Positions 43,242 to 55,445 of a DNA stretch of 64,000 nt are shown one piece after another. The translations under genes and the position numbers were made by a program. The notes beneath the pieces were generated by a model that saw nothing but the letters and a program-made list of their open reading frames with translations, had not been told where the DNA came from and ran no database searches. Every line of letters begins with the position of its first letter. Within the stretch, counting starts at the first letter, position 1. Origin of the DNA: Usnea hakonensis (lineage: Eukaryota > Ascomycota > Lecanoromycetes > Lecanorales > Parmeliaceae). The stretch lies in assembly GCA_013423325.1 (NCBI GenBank), contig BLJB01000158.1, positions 64,002-128,001 on the forward strand, written 5' to 3'.

Positions 43242-45574
43242 TCACGCCTCGGTATTGAGAATCTCTCTTCGTTCGATCTCTATTGACAACTTTCGCGGTG
43301 GCAACCTGCGCATATCTATTTTGGCCTCACTCTCCGTTGGGACGCTCAGGATTGGTCTGGTTGCGCCTTTCCGTCTGAGAAGATAGTATTGGATGATAAA
43401 AGCCACCTCTTTTAGAGCCCAGCTTGCATGTGTTCGAGTGGGGATGTCGAATCGTGCGTCTAGTTGCTCGAGTGTCAAGTTCTTCGTCTCGGGTACGAAA
43501 AATAATATCATGAACCATCCTATCACACACCAAGCCGCGTAATACCCGAAGGCACCAGGGTTTCCAAATGAATACTGGAACCGTGGGAAGGTGACTGCCA
43601 GCATAAAGTTGAAGAACCAAAGGGTTGCGGTGGCCATTGACATACCCAGGTCTCTGACGTACAATGGCATTGATTCGGCAGAATACACGAATGGAACGGG
43701 ACCTTGGCCAGGGCTGTAGAAGACGCTAAAGAGATACATTCCGGTCAGTACTAGGCCAGTTTGGCTGTGACTTGCAGACGGAAGCAAAAACCCCATGGCA
43801 GTCAGGAGCTGGAAGAATGCCAAGAAAGGGTATGTGCAAAGAAGCAGGTTCCTGCGTCCGAAGGTATCTATCGTGTATACCGCAGGCAGGGCGAATAGAA
43901 AGTTGAGGATCCCAAAACCCATTGAAGCCAGAAGGCCTGCCTTGTCACCAAGCACAGGGTTCAAGATTTCTGAACTGTAAAATGCCATAACCTATGAAAT
44001 GATGAGTTATAGATCTGTTTGAGAGGGGTAGGGAACAGACATTAACACCGCATATTTGTTGTAGGAACATAACAGTCAAAGATGCGAGCAGAGCTCTGCG
44101 ATTGCGGGCAACACTCCACAATTCCACAAATCGGTTGCGACCCTGCTTGATCTTTTCTTCGCCGTCAAGGAGGTGGTGCATGAGAAAAAGGTCCCGCGCA
44201 GCCTGGAGCCGGGTATGGCGAAGCTTACAAAGAGAGCGGAATGCTTTCTCGTAATAGGCAGTCTTTCCCTGTCGGGCCTTAAGGAGCAGCCATCGTGGTG
44301 ATTCCGGAAGGGTGAACACGTAGGCAGCCGCTATGAGAGGCAAAAGCATAGGAGACGCAAGCATCAACCTCCAATTCAAGCTGCACTTGAGGCTCAAAAG
44401 TGTCTCCCTGCTTAAGCTGGAATCGCATGCTGCTGTATCTCCCTGAAGGACGTTGCGGAAGATTACCCCGGATATGTATCCCAACATTATCCCAAATGCT
44501 CTGTTGCCGGTCAGCTCAAATTTTTGTTTCCAGGAGATGACGAGCTTACGTCCACATTTGCCACATCATGACAAGCCCACCTCTGATGTTGGCCGGGACA
44601 CATTCAGCAGAATATATTGGAATGGTCGCGCTCTTGGGTCCGATACCGAGGCCCAAGCAGAATCTGGCGAGAAACAGATGCCACCATTGTGAAGTGAACG
44701 CTTGTGCTACACAAGTTGCGCTAGAGATGATGCAAGTGACGAAAATAGTTCCTCGCCGTCCCAAGACTCGATTCAATGGATCTGTGAGCCAGCAGCCCAG
44801 TATGGCACAACAGAGGTAGGGCGCCGCGTTCACGAGTCCCCTGAGCCCTGCATCTTTCCCTGTGCCTTTACCGTCCCGAGCTCCTATGCCGAATGCGTAC
44901 TGGTAGAACTTTACATTATGGAGTTAGCCTGCCTTTTTCGAGGTATGTTACGGTTCACTCGTAGAGCAACTTTTAGGTGTGGAGTATAAGCCATGCACAG
45001 GCTATGGGAGGTGTGTACAACAAAGCAATCCTATACACGAAGAAAACTTACCAATTGAGCACCATTCACGGCTGTTTCATCCCAGCCCTGCACAGCTGCT
45101 CCAAGAGAGCAACATCCTACTTGAAAGTTAGCACCGTCTGTCCCCGTCAAGGTTTCATGCTTCAAAGATGTCCTGAAGACTGACCACCAGGAGCCAAGAT
45201 TTCGAGGCTCGCAGCGGACTTCCGGAGTACGTACCGACCAGTGCGTATAGTATCCATGGCTGGTTCCATTTATTCCCAGTCTTGGGGTCTTCCTGTTTGA
45301 GGGCATCGAGCTCTTCCGGCTTGAGGCGAAGGTCATCTGTGCGCGGCGCTCGGAATGCTTCTCTGTCTTGAGCCAAGAATGCTCCTTTTCGGATGACTTC
45401 GTGGTATATATCGTCAATTTTGGTCTTGCTCATAAAGGCTTCTATGAGTTCGTTCATCTTCTCATGTCGCATGCCAATGAAAGGGTTGACCAGGACGCTG
45501 TTGATATTTGCGGGAGCTGCGTCCACATCGTCTGAATCGACATAGGCAACTTGGGTCTTTTCTGATGCCGCCAT
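43242..45574 (-). CDS. MFS sugar/polyol transporter
   Basis: Exons 45574-45235, 45116-45052, 44908-44550, 44500-44041 and 43991-43242 encode 657 residues (1974 nt). It is a 12-helix sugar porter of the major facilitator superfamily, probably a plasma-membrane proton symporter. Signatures: DPLNRVLGRRGTIFVTC after helix 2, GLGIGPKSATIPIYSAECVP, FTLPESPRWLL closing the first half, LQQICGVNVMAFYSSEI in helix 7, DTFGRRNLLL, and PETKNLTLEQLD at the end. The first 110 residues are a long polar cytosolic tail before helix 1. That layout is seen in the myo-inositol-transporter-like group of fungal porters, but the substrate cannot be fixed from sequence alone. All introns have standard borders. Confidence 0.9.
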
Positions 45575-46440
45575 TTTCTTGAGCAGTCAGAGGGCCAATC
45601 AGACGTGCTAGCCAATTTGGAAGGAAAATGGGAGAGGGAGCTCATAATTTCAGATTTGGACATGTGGGAGATGACTGCTTATACGGAAATTGCAGTGATT
45701 GAGGCAATGCTCTAAGGTGGCATTGCAAGATACCGCAGCGCGCAAGGCTACAAACGCTACTCTAACTCTACCGAGTACAAATGGCGTCAAGCTAGTTCAT
45801 GCATGGCTTTTGGATTTTCTCAGCTCTTCCTACCCGTCCGTCCCGTCCTCGTGATCAAGACTAACACTCAAGTGGTAAGGCCACCGCTTATTGTGACCAC
45901 TCATCTCCCTCGGCTTCCTGCATGACTAAGTAGCATGCCCTTTTGGGGGCCGTGGGCACGGTTTTGACATTTTTATGACGAATCTTTAGCGCATCTAGAT
46001 CAGCTCTTCCGGAAATGCGCTCTATTTGAACTATATATCCGTGTCTGCCTCGCAGCCTTTGCAAGGCTGAGACCGCCTCACTCCCTTTTATTTACTTTTC
46101 TTGCAGCTTCGCTTGACATCCTTACCGGTGAGGAGTAGAATAGTACTACTCTACAGGAGGCACGGGATGAGGTATGACGTGTCAAGCCATACTCTGAGTC
46201 TGTACCTCTTATGACATTTCATAAGCTAGCGTTCGATCTCACTCCCAAATATCAAATAGATAATCCTTACTCCCGACTCCCTGATTTCTCATCGCTCATT
46301 GTTCACTTTTCCATGAGGTAAGGTACTCCTAGAGTACCTTCACCCCGCTTTTCTCAGACTGATACTTTAGCTCCGGAAGCCTTACTCAGTCAGGCTAGGT
46401 AGATCTTATCTGTAGGACCGCCTTCCAGTTGATAGTCACA
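45575..46440. other. Divergent promoter region
   Basis: Between the transporter (-) and the HeLo-like gene (+); no gene-like frame or repeat recognised. Confidence 0.45.
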
Positions 46441-49400
46441 ATGTCCTATTCCCCAATCGGCGATACAATAGCTTTGACAAAGCTTGCATACACTCTCTAC
46501 TCTCGAGTTGTCGTCGTCGCACGGAACGCCCCAGAGCAGTTTGAAGAACTACAGCTAGATCTTGATACCTATAAACGCGTCCTATATCGAATCAGATCTC
46601 AAATCGAACGTGACAGTGATTCCTCTGACAGCGATATTGTGCAGAATGTACTCAGTCGTTGCTTCCGCACCCTCTACGGGCTCCGCGACTTGACATCAAA
46701 GTATGAAAATCTCGGTAAGTACGACCTACCAGGCTTCACAACCGCCTTGCTTTGCTGATACTGTAAAGCATGGAGCGACCACGGATTTTCCTTACAGCGC
46801 CTGAACTGGGCTAAAGACCAGGATGCGATCAAAGGATTTCGAGAAAAGTTCAAGGAACACCAGCAGCTTCTCAACACCATCTTGACGTCCGATGGCAGGT
46901 GAGAAATGCAACTGCCGTCAATTACTTGAAATTAATGCTTAGATATCACTAGGAGGTCGTTGAGTGAACAAAATCAATACGCGCCAACAGACAACGACGA
47001 AAAGTCTCCCAGCAGCAGACGTGTATCAGAAATCGACGCAGTCTGCACCTGTGGCTTTTCGCCTGTTAGAAGAGCGATCACGACAGCGACCGCAGATTCA
47101 GCAACGTTGTACAATCATAGAGACAGTTTATCGGGTCCATCTACTAATGTAGTGAACTCTGGGTATAAGACAAGGCGAGAGAAAAGGCTCAGTAGTACAG
47201 CATCCACTGCCCAGGAGATCCTAGACAACTCGACTCTCAAGTCGCGCTCTTACAGCGTTTCGACAACCAAGACCAGTTTCTTTAGCTCTCACGACCCATT
47301 GCAGTCTGGAGGCCTTGGAATTGGTGAGTATCACCGTAGTGTTAGCTTCGAAAGCTTTCTAATCCAGAATCCAGAATTATCACAACGTGAGCTCTCATAT
47401 TCCGACCAACGGCCTCTCCGAACCAAAACTCAACAGCCATTGGCGCTTTACCAGGACAGAGAAAAGCATAATGTCGCATCGGATGTCCAAGCTGCCTTGA
47501 AAATTAACTTTGAGTCTGTCCAAAGTCCTACTTCTGTGGAACGTTGGCTTCGGCTGGCGATCTGGTGGTTAGTGAAGTCGCGCATCGTATTCCACATACT
47601 GGCGCAGAGTGAAGCTAAGCGAAGGGGAACGGATGCTTCACATCACCAGAATCGATGGCACAGTACTGTTTCGCCCGAACAAGCACATACAGACTTGCTT
47701 AAATGTTCCTGGATACTTGAAGAAGTTGTCCTTGCCGGAGCAACAGCCGAAGATCTGTCCTACGTCTCGGTGAGGAAAATGGTCAATGACCTGTCCGCGC
47801 ATCTACATCACGATCTTTCAGAGGGAAGGAATAACAACCGGAATCTCGAGTTCTTTAAGGGAGATGTCCCTCTTAAATACAATCTCCACCTCCTGGAGAG
47901 CTTTGAGCAAATCGTTGAGGCTGAAGAGAGTATTCCTGGCGCAATCGATGACCCTATTGATGCAGTTCGGTGGTTTGAAATAGATCAAGATAATGCTGGA
48001 AAGCAATATGAAAGAGTGTTGTTCCGAACTTTCGTCAATGCGCAGCTTGGCAGCAGGGACGAGCGATCAAAGTCTCCAAGTGCTCCATACATGCTATTGC
48101 TTTGGACAGCCGCAGACGAGTGCGAAATTTTTGCCTCTTTGTGCAATCACCGAGGGTCTTTGAATCTTTGTCGAAAGTTGGTGGCTGAAGATCTGGAGAA
48201 GTATGAGTCCAGTGATGATACTACGCTCTTCTCAATCAAATTTCCAACCCAAGAGGCGGAGATCAAATTCTTGAGCTATCAAGACGCCTTTGACTTTTTC
48301 GCGAGGCCACGAGTGTTCTTCGCTGCTTTAAGGGATGCCAGACCTCGGCCGGGAGAACTTGCTATTTACCAAGCATCTCTCTCCACTTACAGTGACTCTA
48401 GTCCACAAGTGGTCGGTGATGATAGCAGAGCAAGGACAATGGCCTCAAACGAGAGTTCGTCTTGCGGCTTACGAGTTTATGAGTCGATGCCAGACAAATG
48501 CTGGAAGACTACCCGCCGCCTTGTTATCAACACGCCTCCAGATTGTACCAAGCCTGAATGTCTATCTCATTGGCTGCCACTTCACCACATAAAAATTGTG
48601 GTTGAAGGCGCTAAAGTGACGGTCCGATGGTCAGACTGTGGGCAGTTGGAGAGGAAGGACTTGGGAAACTGTGATTATCAGTACTCATACGTCTATGATG
48701 CTGACAACCCGAACCGGAAGATCGATCTGGAATTTGGCAGCGCCTCAGAAGCTCGCAGATTTGAAAAGTGTCTCCTCGTCCCTACAGAATTGCCGCCGCA
48801 GGCTATCACTCAGATGGAAATAACATCCACCTTTCAAGATATCCGGCTGTATCGACTATTCGATGCTGATGATCCAGACCAGTTATATCATTCAATCGCA
48901 TTGACAAGGAAAAACCCCAAAGGCCCGCATGTGACGGAAATCTATTATGCTTATAGAGATCTCGATTGGGTCATTAGCGTCAAGAACGGTATGCCGAGCA
49001 TCATAGATTTCCCAAGTCTACATATCCCACAATACGTCTCCACAATACCCAGGTTGAAGTACAAGCCAATCGCAAGTGACCCGGACCCAGAGTTCAGTGA
49101 CGTGGTAGACGCGTTCCAAGCAGCTCATTTCAATGTGGGTTGTGATCATGACCTGAAGAGATTCATGCATGGCTTGACGGGGTGGACCCTCAAATTCTTT
49201 CGACCACTTTCCAAACTACATCTCGTGGAGAGCGGTCATCTCATCAGAAATCCAAAAGAACAGTACAAAGGTGTCAACGTACAGCTTTGGGAGAAAGCGG
49301 CGCAAGAAGGCCAGCCTCAGATACAGATGTCCGTTAGACTCGGAGACGAAGCCAAAGACCGGTGGATCACGGCCTCCCTCTTCGAAGTCCACTGCCGAAG

Positions 49401-49693
49401 CGAACACTCCACCATGAGCTACAACGTCGAGTTCCCAGCCTTGTTGCTCCAGCGTGGCGTCGAGGTGGACACCAAGAATATGGCTGCTACGACGCGCGGG
49501 ACCAAGGAGCAGGCGATTGGCAAGAGACGGTGGAAAACGACGTTGACTTTTACGGAGACTGAACGTGAGTAGAGACGGATCCCACCCCCCGTCGACGTGC
49601 AAAGAGTCTCTCGCTGACGGGGAACGTGATTTAGATAAGGATGAATTCTTGAGGGCTTCGGGCCTTATCAAGATGTATGTACCGCTGACTTGA
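46441..49693 (+). CDS. 1024-residue protein with a HeLo-like/STAND-type N-terminal domain and an unassigned large C-terminal part
   Basis: Exons 46441-46714, 46769-46898, 46953-49564 and 49635-49693 (3075 nt). Residues 1-135 (GDTIALTKLAYTLYSRVVVV, FEELQLDLDTYKRVLYRIRS, AIKGFREKFKEHQQLLNTIL) form the helical domain found at the N terminus of fungal NOD-like (STAND) receptors and related proteins, which can work in signalling or membrane-directed cell death. No NACHT or NB-ARC P-loop follows. Instead come ~200 polar residues, a helical region around WLRLAIWWLVKSRIVFHILA, and then a C-terminal half with beta-rich, Ig- or PH-like stretches (IKIVVEGAKVTVRWSDCGQL, ITQMEITSTFQDIRLYRLFD). I do not recognise those. 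The last intron is optional: without it the protein ends at 49572 with a slightly different tail. Confidence 0.8.
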
Positions 49694-50339
49694 GAGCATC
49701 TTTGTATCATCAACGCGTTGTGGAAAATTCAACGGGAGATTTCTTGGATAAAATGTGAGGGGTTTGGATTATGTGTTGGCTCTGAGTCTGTTATGATATG
49801 GCGTTGTATCAATAGTTGATTTCAATGACGCTATCTCTGAGCGACTGGGAATGGGTTGATGTATACCACTGATTTTCTGATTGATTCCCCTGTTGTACGT
49901 TTAAATACTTTTTGGGTGTGGGGGGGGGGGAAAGGAGTGGATTTGAATACCTTCATTGGACGCAGTTCCACTTGTGCATTTTGGGTGAGGGGGGAGAATT
50001 GTATATGCTTCTCTGCTTCTTCTCCTTCTCCTTCTTTTTCCTTTTCTGGTATGTGGATTATGGTGCTGGTTCTGGTGATTTGATGATGATGACGAAGATT
50101 TTTTTTTTCAGATAATACGAACTTATGTGAAGGGGGGATGGGGCTAAGTAAGGGGGCTGTGCTGTGTGTATGGAGCAGTTTTGGGATGGGGAGGTGGGGG
50201 GAATTTATTTTTTGTTGTTGTTGTGGGGTGGGGAGAGGTAGGTGGTCGATGATAGTGGTGGGCTTTTTTTTTTTGGGACGAGGGGACAGGAAAGGGAGGG
50301 GAGGTCAGTGAGTTGTGTTCGCTTTGAGAGTGAAATGGA

Positions 50340-50610
50340 TTGCTTTGCTTTCCAAGGCTATGAATTTCTTCTTCGATGCAAGGTAACGAATTTACCTGAA
50401 TAGAGCACTTGTGCACGTTTGTTGTTTGCTAGATGTATAGAATTCGATCATTCTTTCGATAAAGCCAGTGGTTTGCGGCCACTTTGAGGAGAAGTCGATT
50501 GCTTTCCAAGGGAAAGACTCGGACATGAGTTCTTTCTCCTCTGCAGGTAACAAATTTTACCTGAGTAGAGCACTTATGCTCGTTTGCTGTTTGATAGATA
50601 GATAGATAGA
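50340..50610. repeat. Diverged tandem duplication of about 100 bp
   Basis: The segment from about 50340 (TTGCTTTCCAAGG) to 50440, including GGTAACGAATTTACCTG and TAGAGCACTTGTGC, recurs from about 50498 to 50600 as GGTAACAAATTTTACCTG and TAGAGCACTTATGC with mismatches and small gaps. The copies contain an inverted GGTAA..TTACC core. Confidence 0.65.
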
Positions 50611-50622
50611 TAGATAGATAGA
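50593..50622. repeat. (GATA)n microsatellite
   Basis: About seven GATA units directly next to the stop codon of the MYND gene on the minus strand. Confidence 0.9.
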
Positions 50623-50629
50623 ACCGAGG

Positions 50630-52426
50630 TCAATCCGGTTCCTTCCTAACCCACTCCACAAACCGCTCACACCCCGTCGTATCGGACCTCAGCGCCAGCT
50701 CAAACGCCCTCTGCGCCCCTTCCTCGCCGGCTCGCTTTTTCAACCGCGTCGGCCATGCTTCCACAACGGTGTTCGTTTCTACCACGGCCATGTCCGTTGC
50801 GTCGGCGGCGTCGGCGAAGTTGATTTTCTGCATGTATCGGGCGAAAGATGCGGAGTAGTCCCGGACGATCTTCATGGCGGCCATGAATTGCGCGTATTCG
50901 GCGCTCAAGGTATCGCCTGGGGTTGAATCGGGGGCGGGGAGGAATTCTGCGACGATCGAGGCATCCTTTTTGTTGGATGCGGTGGTCGGGGTGTGGGTGT
51001 CGTTGGCGGCTTTGGCGAATAGGGTGAGGAGTCTGGCGTGGGGGTTTTGGGAGGGGGTTTTTAGCAGGGGGCCGAAGAGGGTGAGGGTGCGTTTTAGGCC
51101 AATGGAGGGGTGTTCGGCGAGGGAGGAGGTGGAGATTCGGTCGAAGGCGGAGGTGGAGAAGGGATTGAGGGAGTGGAAGAGGGTGGTCGGGAGGTCTGGA
51201 GGGAGGAGACTGAAGAGGTGGATGCTTATGTTTGTGGAGGCGCTCTTGGCGATGAAGGCCGTGAGGCGGGAGAGGATGTGGGTGTGGAGGGAGCCGTAGA
51301 TGTCGTTTGCAGGGACGTGGTGGTTGGTGCCGGAGCGGAGGATGGCGTCGATGGAGTAGCTGCTTAGGGGGTCGGAAAGAGGGTGTTGGAGCCATTGGCC
51401 TGAGTCGACGTCGTAGAAAGTTGGGTTCGCGTGGGTGAAGGCGGTGATGTCGGAACCGAAGGGGGAGAGGATCCCGGTCTCACGCATCCGTTGGGCTGAT
51501 AGGCGCTGGGACGGTGGCAGATCGAAAAGATGGGATTCGCGTTGGTCGAGCAGATGTGAGGCGAGCATGACGTGACGACGCCGGTCCTCTGTCACTATTG
51601 CTGGCTTTTTGAAGGATAGCTCGATGTCTGAGGAGACGTGGTGGGATGATAGGATTTCAAGCACAAGAGACCACGTGTCTTTGGTGAGACTCAGTGATAG
51701 CTGTTGGGTACCAAAGTCCCACGTGCTGCGGCACAAGTTGCCCCCTTCTCCCTTGCCATCGAATTCTTTCATCGCTGCTGTGATCAGGGTCCGGATATGC
51801 GCTATTACATCGACCATCTTAGGAGTCAAACGCGCCGAATACCACAAGTGTAGCATGAATTCTGCGGCTTCCGTTGGTGCTAGGAGCATTGGAGCCATCA
51901 ATATCATGACGTTGCGTACCACGACGAGAACATCTTGCTCGTTGGCGATGCATGTGAAGGCCCCGGTGTAGCCCTCAGGTAGGGCGATCACAGACTCGAT
52001 GAGGTTGCGTGGGTCGCCAGATGAAGCAAAACACAGCGTAAGGTCTCCATCAAAGGCTTTGCCCTCGTGTGTCTCAAGATTTAATATATCGTAGGCGGGG
52101 ACGTTCCCCCCCCATAGATACCGCATGTAGTCTGGAGGGTCCATCTCCTCCTGCGTAGGAAATGAGGGCTGTGACCCTCGCTTGTCCCACATTGGCCTCC
52201 AACTGTCCTTTCTCAGCTCAGACTTGCAATCGAGCTTGTGCGTGGCCCAGTGGGCCTTCTGGCATGCAGCTCCACAGTAGCCCACTAGTAGGCATTGTCC
52301 ACATTGTTTAAATGCTGGACTTTGACATTGGGTGAGCGTTGACCCATCAGTCAAACGATTGGCGCATAGAATTGGCGTAGGCACGACTTGTGTTCTAGCA
52401 GCTGATGCACCAGTGTCTAACGCCAT
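50630..52426 (-). CDS. MYND zinc finger and DUF4470 protein
   Basis: Single exon of 598 residues. Residues about 20-68 form a MYND finger (QCGQCLLVGYCGAACQKAHW and KLDC), a protein-protein interaction module. It is followed by a DUF4470 domain at about 100-200 (YLWGGNVPAYDILNLETHEG, DLTLCFASSGDPRNLIESVI). The same combination occurs in a group of fungal proteins and, in animals, in dynein-assembly-type factors; the fungal role is not established. The C-terminal half contains IHLFSLLPPDLPTTLFHSLN and helices of unknown function. The promoter side has no other gene for 700 bp. The coding strand is unusually C-rich towards its 3' end, which produces long antisense open frames. Confidence 0.88.
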   Translation of the reverse strand: MALDTGASAARTQVVPTPILCANRLTDGSTLTQCQSPAFKQCGQCLLVGYCGAACQKAHWATHKLDCKSELRKDSWRPMWDKRGSQPSFPTQEEMDPPDYMRYLWGGNVPAYDILNLETHEGKAFDGDLTLCFASSGDPRNLIESVIALPEGYTGAFTCIANEQDVLVVVRNVMILMAPMLLAPTEAAEFMLHLWYSARLTPKMVDVIAHIRTLITAAMKEFDGKGEGGNLCRSTWDFGTQQLSLSLTKDTWSLVLEILSSHHVSSDIELSFKKPAIVTEDRRRHVMLASHLLDQRESHLFDLPPSQRLSAQRMRETGILSPFGSDITAFTHANPTFYDVDSGQWLQHPLSDPLSSYSIDAILRSGTNHHVPANDIYGSLHTHILSRLTAFIAKSASTNISIHLFSLLPPDLPTTLFHSLNPFSTSAFDRISTSSLAEHPSIGLKRTLTLFGPLLKTPSQNPHARLLTLFAKAANDTHTPTTASNKKDASIVAEFLPAPDSTPGDTLSAEYAQFMAAMKIVRDYSASFARYMQKINFADAADATDMAVVETNTVVEAWPTRLKKRAGEEGAQRAFELALRSDTTGCERFVEWVRKEPD

Positions 52427-53158
52427 CGATATGTGCTATGAGATGTTGTGAGTAGAGGCTTGCGATGAAGGCAAGGTGGAGGATGGATAAAGGAGAGATT
52501 TTTGCAAGGAGGAGTCGTGAAAGTCGGTAGTGAAGTGAAGTAACACAAGAATGATGCCAAGAACTTCAAGCTTAAAAAAAGAACGCTGACCTTCCTTGCA
52601 GAGGAAGACTTGGACCAGCTCTATCCAAGACATTGTTGGCAGTGTACCGAGGGTGCACCAAAGATGCAGGATCCCGTTGATTTGCTACCGTCCCATCTTT
52701 TTTGAATTGCGTCAAGATTGTCGATCCTGGTGAATGGCTATACTGCTCAGGACTAGAATGCCACAGACTCCTCCACGATATTGTCTTTCCGGCAATCGCA
52801 CTCTGTCTTCCTAAGAGACATTTTACACCACGGCATAATGCGAAGTGTAATACTCTCTTATAGCAGGATAGTTCCTGTAACGACCATCCCTAAACCCTCT
52901 TACCTCTTAGCATAAGAGATTCTGAAAGGCTCCTAGTATCTGCCCGTTCTCTTGCTTTATATATTTTTATGATATATATCGGTCTGTATGTGTGATAGAA
53001 GGGAGCTGGGCATCGCTTTTATGCTCCAAAACCGGGTACGCTAATTGCTAGCGTAAGCCCTCAAACAGTCACGAGCGTTTCGCCTTTATCTACTTTATAT
53101 TGTCATACGGATGTTGGAAACCACGTGAACTCAAGTTAAAGCTCAGGTCTCAGTGTCA
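52427..53158. other. Divergent promoter region
   Basis: Between the MYND gene (-) and the dynactin p24 gene (+). A 65-codon minus-strand frame at 52436-52633 probably belongs to the leader of the MYND gene. Confidence 0.45.
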
Positions 53159-53890
53159 ATGATGACCGAGAATGGTACAAAGACTGCACTTCTTACCCTC
53201 GCATCTCTTGAAGCCCGACTACAGAAGGTCCAGTGGTACCTCAGTGGCAGCGATGAGGCAGAACACATCCTCCAGGGAGTAACATCGCAAGGGCGGGATC
53301 ATACAATACAAGCTCGACTAGCTAGACTGGAAAGCAACCTGAGCAAGTTGTGTTCGAGATCGCCGGTAGTACGAGATCTACTCAAGCTTCGTTCGTATCT
53401 CCTCCTAATCGATTTGCCCAGCTAACAAAAATCAAAAGACGCTTTGTATCCTGATCTGTTCCATTCGGCGACCAACAGCGTCCCCACTAGCCTTTCCACA
53501 CCGGAGATACAAGCGATTGTCAACTCCTGCGCTCCATCCTACCAGACCACGGCGTCGCGTCTCAATGCTATCAAAGATCTGCCCATCCCTCCGGCCGAAG
53601 CGTCTGTTTCATTGATCTCACTATTGCCACGGCTATCAAAACTTGAATTGTTACAACATGAACAGGCACGGGAAGTGGCAGAACTACGGACACGGAGCGC
53701 AAGGGCTATCCAGAGATGGTATGAGCTGGGTGTTTTGGGAGAAAGCGAGTGCTGGACCGAGTGGGAGGGGAGACTTGTGGAGGTGGAGAAAAGAGTGAGG
53801 AGGGAAGAGAGCAGGATGGCGAAAGAGGTGAAGGAGGATGAGGCTTACGGAGATGGATATGAAGTCTCTCCAAGCAGGAAAGAGGCTTGA
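53159..53890 (+). CDS. ro-10: Dynactin p24 subunit, nuclear distribution protein RO-10 type
   Basis: Exons 53159-53390 and 53439-53890 with a 48-bp intron (branch GCTAAC) encode 227 residues (684 nt). The small, mostly helical protein begins with TLASLEARLQKVQWYLSG, followed by TIQARLARLESNLSKL, the exon-junction phrase LLKLHALYPDLFH, and a C-terminal coiled coil (EWEGRLVEVEKRVRREESRM). These are features of the p24 (DCTN3) shoulder subunit of dynactin, called RO-10 in Neurospora, needed for nuclear distribution in hyphae. This is the same pathway as the NUM1 protein encoded at 19903-25065. Restoring LLKLH across the intron supports the splice choice. The assignment is by resemblance of short segments and size. 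Confidence 0.75.
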
Positions 53891-55445
53891 CCGAGGGGTG
53901 GAGGGTCATAGTGAGACAAATAGGAAATCTGTGCAAGCAAAGAAGGCTAGATCTAGGGGCGAGAAGGTGTCAGGTCAGGGCTGCGTTGAAATATGGGACC
54001 CGTTGGACCCGCGCGGGTTCAGCAAGACGTTCGATTCCAACCTGCACAGTGGCCCATAGGGCAAAAAGGGGCAGCTATGGTTTGTCTATTCACCACGAGA
54101 TCCTCAGACCTTGTCTAAGACACAAGGTCTTGGTCTCACTAACCTACAAGCTGGCACGAGGGATTCGCCCGGGTATTTAAAGGCCGCGCCATATAACCGC
54201 AGCGCATGCAGTGGGTTCCGCCCGGGGCGATAGGAGACAAGCGGACAAAGGTCGCAGAGTGGCACAATCCGGCTATGCTACTAGGATCATTGTGAATAGG
54301 GGGGACAGGTTGAATTGTCTCCTTTGATCCATCAGGGTCTGAAGATGGCTTTTCGAGGACAATAATGGATGCATTATGTATGTGGCGCATTGTGCGCGTG
54401 AGTTACTGTAAAGTAAAATGCAACCAAAGACGCAAAAGCAACGGTCTGGAAACAGCTTCTGTACTCTGTAAGAGTGGGTCCTTTCGGCGTGAAAAACACT
54501 TTTTATCCAGTCTCCACTCGACACGCACTCCTCATTTTCGTTCCTGAAATTAAGCCTGTCGCCTTTCAAAGATTAGATACGGGTATGATTCTCCGCCCCA
54601 TACTCCAAAGGACCTACCTTAATCTTCAAAGCCTTGCACTGCCTTACGGAGTACCCTGCACTAAAGGAAAGTGAGGCAAGGCAAATAGAGTAATTGTAAT
54701 GTACCATAGTTTTAGTGAGGAAAGACAATTCAAAAAAGAATAATTAAAATAAAATAAAATAACCTTCTCAGTCAGCTTACAACACTTCAAACAACTTTCA
54801 TCATCCATCATCATCAGAGAATTTCAGAGAATTTCAGCGTCTATCAGGGCGAGTGGATTCTGTTGGATAGCGGTCTGGGGGCAGTCTGAGAGAGATGCGC
54901 CCAAAGTCCTAAAAGGCAAACCAGGATTTAAATTTAGGAAGGCGCTTGCCTCGCCCAGAAATCCCAAAAAAATCCAAAAAGTCGATCCAAACCTGAAACG
55001 GCAGCCGACCACTCCTCTTGTCGCAACTTCATCCATTCTTCATCATCTTCAGACAATCCACCTCCAACCATTGCTTTCCAGGCATCACGCTCCTTCACTC
55101 AACTCTCCATCTGCCACTACTAATACTCCTGCTGCTTCTTGTTGTAATCCAGTCGGCCAATACAACCATTCGCACTTCCTTGGCCAGTGCGACATTCAAC
55201 TCTTTAATCAAACCCCTCACCACGCCGCACATCTTCACAAAACCATTCCAACACACACTCCTTTCGCCAAAACCTCAACAAAACCTACCTGAACGATTCA
55301 TTTAGCACCAAATTGAAAAAATACCGCGATATAGGCACTCTGTTGGGAAGGAACATCATTGCATGCGAGGAAGACTCTCGATATTCCATCTGGCTTCTCT
55401 ATGCCATCATCGTACGACAGCTATCACTCGCCATCACTCCGCAAG
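53891..55445. other. 1.55 kb without supported gene, includes the SHO1 leader
   Basis: No convincing coding frame. Contains a short tandem repeat AGAGAATTTC near 54818-54838 and, from 55017 to about 55320, a strongly pyrimidine-rich stretch that probably is the 5' untranslated leader of SHO1. An open frame at 55018-55305 in that stretch is low complexity and not accepted. Confidence 0.5.

Larger units (their letters stand above)
49694..50629. other. Convergent intergenic region rich in homopolymers and repeats
   Basis: Contains a G run near 49920, T runs near 50101 and 50264, a diverged tandem duplication and a TAGA repeat. No gene. Confidence 0.5.

Noticed and set aside
54020..54045. tRNA-like T-loop (GTTCGATTCC)
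   Set aside because: The flanking bases do not pair as a T stem and no acceptor, D or anticodon arm can be drawn. No tRNA was supported anywhere in the window.
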